Assembly: GCF_003261055.1 (NCBI RefSeq)
Contig: NZ_CP030073.1
Coordinates: 3,906,001 to 3,970,000, forward strand
Direction of reading: 5' to 3'
Origin: Streptomyces cadmiisoli
GTDB taxonomy: Bacteria; Actinomycetota; Actinomycetes; Streptomycetales; Streptomycetaceae
Length of the DNA: 64,000 bases
The translations under genes were made by a program, and so were the position numbers. Of this stretch, positions 59,324-64,000 are shown in pieces. The notes under the pieces were generated by a model that saw only the letters and a program-made list of their open reading frames with translations, was not told where the DNA came from and made no database searches. The first letter of the stretch is position 1, and every line of letters begins with the position of its first letter.

Positions 59324-60148
59324 TCAGGCCTCCGTTCCGGTGCTCTCAGCCGGAGCGGCGGACGCGGGAGCCTCGGCCTTGGGGGCCTCGGCGCCGGCAG
59401 CCTGCTGCGGCTTGCGACCGCGCCGCTCGCCACCACGGCCACCACGGGCCGGGCGGTCAGCGCCACCGCGGGCCGGGCGGTTACCCGCACGGGCGGCAGC
59501 GTTCTCGGCGCGGACCTCGGCGATGTTCTTGACGTCGCCCTTGTAGATCCAGACCTTCACGCCGATGCGGCCGAAGGTCGTCTTGGCCTCGAAGAAGCCG
59601 TAGTCCACGTTCGCGCGGAGCGTGTGCAGGGGCACACGGCCCTCGCGGTAGAACTCCGAGCGGGACATCTCGGCGCCGCCGAGGCGGCCACCGCACTGGA
59701 TCTTGATGCCCTTGGCGCCGGCCTTCATGGCGGACTGCATGCTCTTGCGCATGGCCCGACGGAAGGAGACGCGGGAGGAGAGCTGCTCGGCAACGGCCTG
59801 GGCAACCAGCTGAGCGTCGGTCTCGGGGTTCTTGACCTCGAGGATGTTCAGCTGGACCTGCTTGCCCGTGAGCTTCTCGAGGTCACCGCGGATGCGGTCG
59901 GCCTCGGCGCCACGGCGGCCGATGACGATGCCCGGACGAGCGGTGTGGATGTCCACACGCACACGGTCACGGGTGCGCTCGATCTCGACCTTCGAGATAC
60001 CGGCGCGCTCCATGCCGGACGTCATCATCCGACGGATGGCGACGTCTTCCTTGACGTAGTCCTTGTACAGCTTGTCGGCGTACCAGCGCGACTTGAAGTC
60101 GGTGGTGATGCCGAGCCGGAACCCATGCGGGTTTACCTTCTGGCCCAT
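59324..60148 (-). CDS. rpsC: 30S ribosomal protein S3
   Basis: 274 residues, longer than the usual 210-235. The core has the KH domain ([20 protein letters not shown]) and S3 C-terminal domain ([17 protein letters not shown]; here [20 protein letters not shown]). From about residue 215 an Ala/Arg/Gly/Pro-rich tail with repeated RPARGG follows. Start shares one base with the rplV stop. Confidence 0.97.
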   Translation of the reverse strand: MGQKVNPHGFRLGITTDFKSRWYADKLYKDYVKEDVAIRRMMTSGMERAGISKVEIERTRDRVRVDIHTARPGIVIGRRGAEADRIRGDLEKLTGKQVQLNILEVKNPETDAQLVAQAVAEQLSSRVSFRRAMRKSMQSAMKAGAKGIKIQCGGRLGGAEMSRSEFYREGRVPLHTLRANVDYGFFEAKTTFGRIGVKVWIYKGDVKNIAEVRAENAAARAGNRPARGGADRPARGGRGGERRGRKPQQAAGAEAPKAEAPASAAPAESTGTEA

Positions 60149-60495
60149 TACCGGGTTCCTTCCTTGCTGCTGACGACCACGGTGATGTGGCTGGTCCGCT
60201 TGCGGATCCGGTAGGCACGGCCCTGGGCGCGCGGACGGAACCGCTTCAGGGTCGGGCCCTCGTCGACGTACGCCTCGCTGATGAACAGCGAGGAGGCGTC
60301 CGGGTGGTCGTAGTTGTGCGCGGCGTTGGCGATGGCGCTGTCGAGCACCTTGCCGACCGGCACAGAGGCAGCCTGCGGAGCGAATCGCAGGACCGCCTGG
60401 GCCTCCGTGGCGTCCATGCCACGGATGAGGTCCACCACACGGCGGGCCTTCATGGGCGTGACGCGGATGTACCGCGCCTGGGCCCTGGCTTCCAT
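60148..60495 (-). CDS. rplV: 50S ribosomal protein L22
   Basis: 115 residues; [20 protein letters not shown] and [18 protein letters not shown]. The hairpin loop that lines the exit tunnel is intact. 42 nt after rpsS. Confidence 0.97.
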   Translation of the reverse strand: MEARAQARYIRVTPMKARRVVDLIRGMDATEAQAVLRFAPQAASVPVGKVLDSAIANAAHNYDHPDASSLFISEAYVDEGPTLKRFRPRAQGRAYRIRKRTSHITVVVSSKEGTR

Positions 60496-60537
60496 GGTTG
60501 TCCCTTCAGTTTCTTACGTGTCTGAATGCGATCCGCT

Positions 60538-60819
60538 TTAGCGGCGCTTCGACTTCCGGTCGTCCTTCACGTGGCCCCGGAAGGTGCGCGTCGGCGAGAA
60601 CTCGCCGAGCTTGTGGCCGACCATCGACTCGGTGACGAACACCGGGATGTGGGTCTTGCCGTTGTGCACCGCGAGCGTGTGGCCGAGCATGGCCGGCACG
60701 ATCATCGAGCGACGGGACCAGGTCTTGATGACGTTCTTGGTGCCGGCTTCGTTCTGGGCGTCCACCTTCTTCATCAGGTGGTCGTCGACGAAGGGCCCCT
60801 TCTTCAAGCTACGAGGCAT
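60538..60819 (-). CDS. rpsS: 30S ribosomal protein S19
   Basis: 93 residues: [18 protein letters not shown] and [16 protein letters not shown] are diagnostic. 12 nt after rplB. Confidence 0.97.
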   Translation of the reverse strand: MPRSLKKGPFVDDHLMKKVDAQNEAGTKNVIKTWSRRSMIVPAMLGHTLAVHNGKTHIPVFVTESMVGHKLGEFSPTRTFRGHVKDDRKSKRR

Positions 60820-60831
60820 CTCAACCCGTCC

Positions 60832-61668
60832 TTAGCGCTTCTTGTTCGTCTTGCGGCGGCGGACGATGTACTTGTTGCTCGCCTTCTTGGGAGAACGAGT
60901 ACGGCCTTCCTTCTTGCCCCACGGGGACACAGGGTGGCGACCACCGGAGGTCCGGCCCTCACCACCACCGTGCGGGTGGTCGACCGGGTTCATGACCACA
61001 CCACGGACGGTCGGGCGAACGCCCAGCCACCGCTTACGGCCGGCCTTGCCCCAGTTGATGTTGCTCTGCTCGGCGTTGCCGACCTCACCGATGGTGGCGC
61101 GGCAGCGGACGTCGACCAGGCGGATCTCACCGGACGGCATGCGGAGGTGGGCCATCGAGCCCTCCTTCGCGAGCAGCTGCACCGAGGCACCGGCGGAGCG
61201 GGCGAACTTGGCGCCGCCACCGGGACGGAGCTCGATCGCGTGGATCGTGGTACCGACCGGGATGTTGCGGAGGGCCAGGTTGTTGCCCGGCTTGATGTCG
61301 GCCCCGGGACCGTTCTCGACGCGGTCACCCTGCTGCAGGTTGCGCGGGGCGAGGATGTAGCGCTTCTCGCCGTCGGCGTAGTGCAGCAGCGCGATACGCG
61401 CGGTGCGGTTGGGGTCGTACTCGATGTGCGCGACCTTCGCCGGCACGCCGTCCTTGTCGTGACGACGGAAGTCGATCACGCGGTAGGCGCGCTTGTGTCC
61501 GCCACCCTGGTGGCGAACGGTCACACGACCGGAATTGTTACGGCCGCCCTTGCTGTGCAGAGGACGGACCAGCGACTTCTCCGGCGTGGACCGCGTGACC
61601 TCGACGAAGTCGGCGACGCTGGCGCCACGACGGCCAGGAGTCGTCGGCTTGTACTTGCGGATACCCAT
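60832..61668 (-). CDS. rplB: 50S ribosomal protein L2
   Basis: 278 residues; peptidyl-transferase-associated L2. [20 protein letters not shown] and the C-terminal [17 protein letters not shown] loop with its conserved His are present. Normal length. Confidence 0.98.
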   Translation of the reverse strand: MGIRKYKPTTPGRRGASVADFVEVTRSTPEKSLVRPLHSKGGRNNSGRVTVRHQGGGHKRAYRVIDFRRHDKDGVPAKVAHIEYDPNRTARIALLHYADGEKRYILAPRNLQQGDRVENGPGADIKPGNNLALRNIPVGTTIHAIELRPGGGAKFARSAGASVQLLAKEGSMAHLRMPSGEIRLVDVRCRATIGEVGNAEQSNINWGKAGRKRWLGVRPTVRGVVMNPVDHPHGGGEGRTSGGRHPVSPWGKKEGRTRSPKKASNKYIVRRRKTNKKR

Positions 61669-61719
61669 TGTCTCTCAGTCCTCGGAAGATTCCGATTATC
61701 TGGACGATCCGGACCTCCG

Positions 61720-62139
61720 TCAGGAGGTCGGACCGCCGAAGATGTCGATACGGTCGCCCTCGGCGAGGGTCACGATCGCGCGCTTGGTGGCGGCACGCTG
61801 GCCGAAGCCCGTACGGGTCCGCTTGCGCTTGCCCTGGCGGTTGATCGTGTTGACGCCGGTGACCTTGACCTGGAAGACCGCCTGCACGGCCTCCTTGATC
61901 TGGGTCTTGTTCGAGCCCGGCGCGACGACGAACGTGTACTTGTTCTCGTCGAGCAGCGCGTAGCTCTTCTCGGACACAACCGGCTTCAGCAGCACGTCAC
62001 GGGGGTCCGTGTACGACTTGCTGACCGGGGTGACGACGGTGTTCTTGCCCTCGGTGGCGTGGCGACGCGCCTTGGCGACGCGGGCGGCCTTGGCGGCCTT
62101 GGCCGCCTTCGAGGCAATGGCGGGGTGACGGATAGCCAT
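61720..62139 (-). CDS. rplW: 50S ribosomal protein L23
   Basis: 139 residues. An Ala/Lys/Arg-rich N-terminal extension of about 40 residues precedes the L23 core ([37 protein letters not shown]). The core includes the loop at the tunnel exit that docks SRP and trigger factor. Start shares a base with the rplD stop. Confidence 0.96.
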   Translation of the reverse strand: MAIRHPAIASKAAKAAKAARVAKARRHATEGKNTVVTPVSKSYTDPRDVLLKPVVSEKSYALLDENKYTFVVAPGSNKTQIKEAVQAVFQVKVTGVNTINRQGKRKRTRTGFGQRAATKRAIVTLAEGDRIDIFGGPTS

Positions 62140-62795
62140 CAGGCCTCGCTCCCTTCGGTGTCATTGGCCTTCGGGCCCGACACGAAGGACTCGAATGCGG
62201 CCTGGGTGAAGACCACGTCGTCCGAGACGAGAACGTCGTACGTGTTCAGCTGGCCCGGCTCCAGGATGTGGACCTGGGGCAGGTTACGGGCGGACAGCCA
62301 CGCGGCCTCGTCGCTGCGGTCGATGACCAGGAGCAGGTTCTTGCGCTCCGAGATCTTGCCGAACAGCGTCTTGGCGGACTTCGTCGACGGGCTCTCGCCC
62401 TCGACGACGCCGGAGACGACGTGGATGCGGTTGTGGCGCGCCCGGTCGGTGAGGGCGTGACGCAGGGCGGCAGCCTTCATCTTCTTCGGGGTGCGCTGCG
62501 AGTAGTCACGCGGCTGCGGGCCGTGGACGACGCCACCGCCGGCGAACTGCGGCGCGCGGGTCGAGCCCTGACGGGCGCGGCCGGTGCCCTTCTGGCGGTA
62601 CGGCTTCTTGCCGCCACCACGGACCTCGCCACGGGTCTTGGTCTTGTGCGTGCCCTGGCGGGCAGCGGCGAGCTGTGCGACGACGACCTGGTGGATCAGC
62701 GGGATGCTGACCTTCTCAACGCCGAAGATCTCCGCGGGGAGCTCGACGGAACCGGCCTTGTCGCCAGCCGGCGAAAGGATGTCAACAGTGCTCAT
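62139..62795 (-). CDS. rplD: 50S ribosomal protein L4
   Basis: 218 residues; the tunnel loop [20 protein letters not shown] is clear, as is the C-terminal [20 protein letters not shown]. 8 nt after rplC. Confidence 0.97.
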   Translation of the reverse strand: MSTVDILSPAGDKAGSVELPAEIFGVEKVSIPLIHQVVVAQLAAARQGTHKTKTRGEVRGGGKKPYRQKGTGRARQGSTRAPQFAGGGVVHGPQPRDYSQRTPKKMKAAALRHALTDRARHNRIHVVSGVVEGESPSTKSAKTLFGKISERKNLLLVIDRSDEAAWLSARNLPQVHILEPGQLNTYDVLVSDDVVFTQAAFESFVSGPKANDTEGSEA

Positions 62796-62803
62796 CGGTT
62801 ACC

Positions 62804-63448
62804 TCAGGCCCCCTTGGCCGCGGTGCGGACCAGGACGAGGCCGCCGTTCGGACCGGGAACCGCGCCCTTGATGAGCAGCAGACCCTTCTCCGCGTCAACG
62901 GCGTGGACGGTCAGGTTCTGGGTGGTGACCCGCTCGTTGCCCATGCGACCCGCCATGCGGAGGCCCTTGAACACACGGCCCGGGGTGGCGCAGCCACCGA
63001 TGGAGCCGGGCGAGCGGTGCTTGCGCTGGGTACCGTGTCCGGCGCCGAGGCCACGGAAGTTGTGGCGCTTCATGACACCGGCGAAGCCCTTGCCCTTGCT
63101 CTTGCCGGTCACGTCGACCTTGACGCCGGCCTCGAACACCTCAGCGGTGATCTCCTGGCCGAGCGCGTACTCGGAGGCGTCCGCGGTGCGGATCTCGACG
63201 AGGTGACGACGGGGGGTGACGTCGGCCTTGGCGAAGTGGCCCTTGAGGGGCTTGTTCACCTTGCGCGGGTCGATGTCGCCGAACGCGATCTGGACGGACT
63301 CGTAGCCGTCGGCGTCGTTCGTACGGACCTGGGTGACGACGTTGGGCCCGGCCTTGACGACGGTGACCGGAACAACACGGTTGTTCTCGTCCCACACCTG
63401 CGTCATACCGAGCTTCTCGCCCAGGATGCCCTTGATCTGCTTAGCCAT
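62804..63448 (-). CDS. rplC: 50S ribosomal protein L3
   Basis: 214 residues: [16 protein letters not shown] and the loop [20 protein letters not shown] near the peptidyl-transferase centre. 17 nt after rpsJ. Confidence 0.97.
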   Translation of the reverse strand: MAKQIKGILGEKLGMTQVWDENNRVVPVTVVKAGPNVVTQVRTNDADGYESVQIAFGDIDPRKVNKPLKGHFAKADVTPRRHLVEIRTADASEYALGQEITAEVFEAGVKVDVTGKSKGKGFAGVMKRHNFRGLGAGHGTQRKHRSPGSIGGCATPGRVFKGLRMAGRMGNERVTTQNLTVHAVDAEKGLLLIKGAVPGPNGGLVLVRTAAKGA

Positions 63449-63465
63449 CTCTCAGATCACCGGCC

Positions 63466-63774
63466 TCAGAGCTTGATCTCGATGTCGACACCGGCCGGGA
63501 GGTCGAGTCGCATCAGGGAGTCAACGGTCTTGGGCGTCGGGTCGAGGATGTCGATCAGGCGCTTGTGCGTGCGCATCTCGAAGTGCTCGCGCGAGTCCTT
63601 GTACTTGTGCGGCGACTTGATGACGCAGTACACGTTCTTCTCAGTGGGCAGCGGCACCGGGCCCGCGACCGACGCACCAGTGCGAGTCACCGTCTCGACG
63701 ATCTTCTTCGCCGAGGAGTCGATGACCTCGTGGTCGTAGGCCTTGAGCCGGATGCGGATCTTCTGTCCCGCCAT
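63466..63774 (-). CDS. rpsJ: 30S ribosomal protein S10 (NusE)
   Basis: 102 residues: [20 protein letters not shown] and [20 protein letters not shown]. First gene of the S10 operon; also the transcription factor NusE. The 226 nt upstream (63775-64000) hold its leader; an in-frame-looking minus-strand ORF there is not convincing. Confidence 0.98.
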   Translation of the reverse strand: MAGQKIRIRLKAYDHEVIDSSAKKIVETVTRTGASVAGPVPLPTEKNVYCVIKSPHKYKDSREHFEMRTHKRLIDILDPTPKTVDSLMRLDLPAGVDIEIKL

Positions 63775-64000
63775 GGCTACTTCGTAGTCCTGTCTCTTTT
63801 TACGCTCTGGAACCCGGTGTTCCCTTGGTCTGTCTCCGACCCACGCGGTCGGGCGTGTCGCGGTCCCGCTGACACAGATGCCCCTTGTTCGAGCATCCCT
63901 GCGGGATTACGCACAGCCCTTCCGGAACCGCGAGCCGGGGGCGAGAAGCCCACCGGGCGCCTGGCCGGTGCCGCGCTCACACTTCCCGGAAGATTCCCGT

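Noticed and set aside
63777..63980. 67-codon minus-strand frame upstream of rpsJ
   Set aside because: No ribosome binding site, composition like non-coding leader, and position expected for the S10 operon leader.

Overview
This is a high-GC, actinobacterial chromosomal segment, almost certainly from a Streptomyces species. The evidence is the strongly GC-biased third codon positions, many GTG starts with GGAGG-type ribosome binding sites, the developmental genes whiD and bldM side by side, the hrdB-controlling sigma factor shbA, the GroEL1 paralogue with a histidine-rich tail, and repeat families typical of the genus. I see no phage, plasmid, transposase, CRISPR, tRNA or rRNA. The window is core chromosome with a few accessory-looking genes.

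Layout. 1-8.5 kb: a truncated Ser/Thr kinase, glpD, a nucleotide-sugar dehydrogenase homologue that has lost most catalytic residues, guaB3, guaB and shbA. 8.7-10.3 kb: a 218-bp element with inverted-repeat ends abuts the bldM stop codon; bldM and whiD diverge from a 380-bp regulatory region with a recognisable sigma-BldN-type promoter. 10.4-13.7 kb: a LysR regulator, a frameshifted MOSC gene, an SDR and a two-domain ester-cyclase-like protein. 13.8-16 kb: groES-groEL1 behind a promoter bracketed by two CIRCE operators. 16-22 kb: two coupled polysaccharide deacetylase lipoproteins, a THUMP-like methyltransferase, an ECF42-type sigma factor with its DGPF partner, and an LCP-family cell-wall ligase. 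22.2-28.9 kb: a sugar-uptake unit (LacI regulator, Tat lipoprotein binding protein, two permeases, GH3 beta-glucosidase) with candidate operators, followed by a 106-bp direct-repeat region.

29-44 kb is a housekeeping block: tRNA t6A37 modification (tsaD, tsaB, tsaE with rimI), a membrane-anchored alpha/beta hydrolase, alr, the NAD(P)HX repair enzyme, acpS, glmS, coaA, a DUF389 membrane protein and glmM. glmS, glmM and alr supply cell-wall precursors. From 43.8 kb to the right end lie rplM-rpsI and then, read right to left, the S10-spc-alpha superoperon: rpsJ, rplC, rplD, rplW, rplB, rpsS, rplV, rpsC, rplP, rpmC, rpsQ, rplN, rplX, rplE, rpsN, rpsH, rplF, rplR, rpsE, rpmD, rplO, secY, adk, map, infA, rpmJ, rpsM, rpsK, rpoA, rplQ, truA. 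rpsD is not between rpsK and rpoA.

I did not find a convincing new multi-gene system. The best leads are the apparent nucleotide-sugar dehydrogenase pseudoenzyme, the inverted-repeat element at the bldM 3' end, the operator set of the sugar-uptake operon, a possible ATC start codon, and small overlooked genes (57 and 85 codons).
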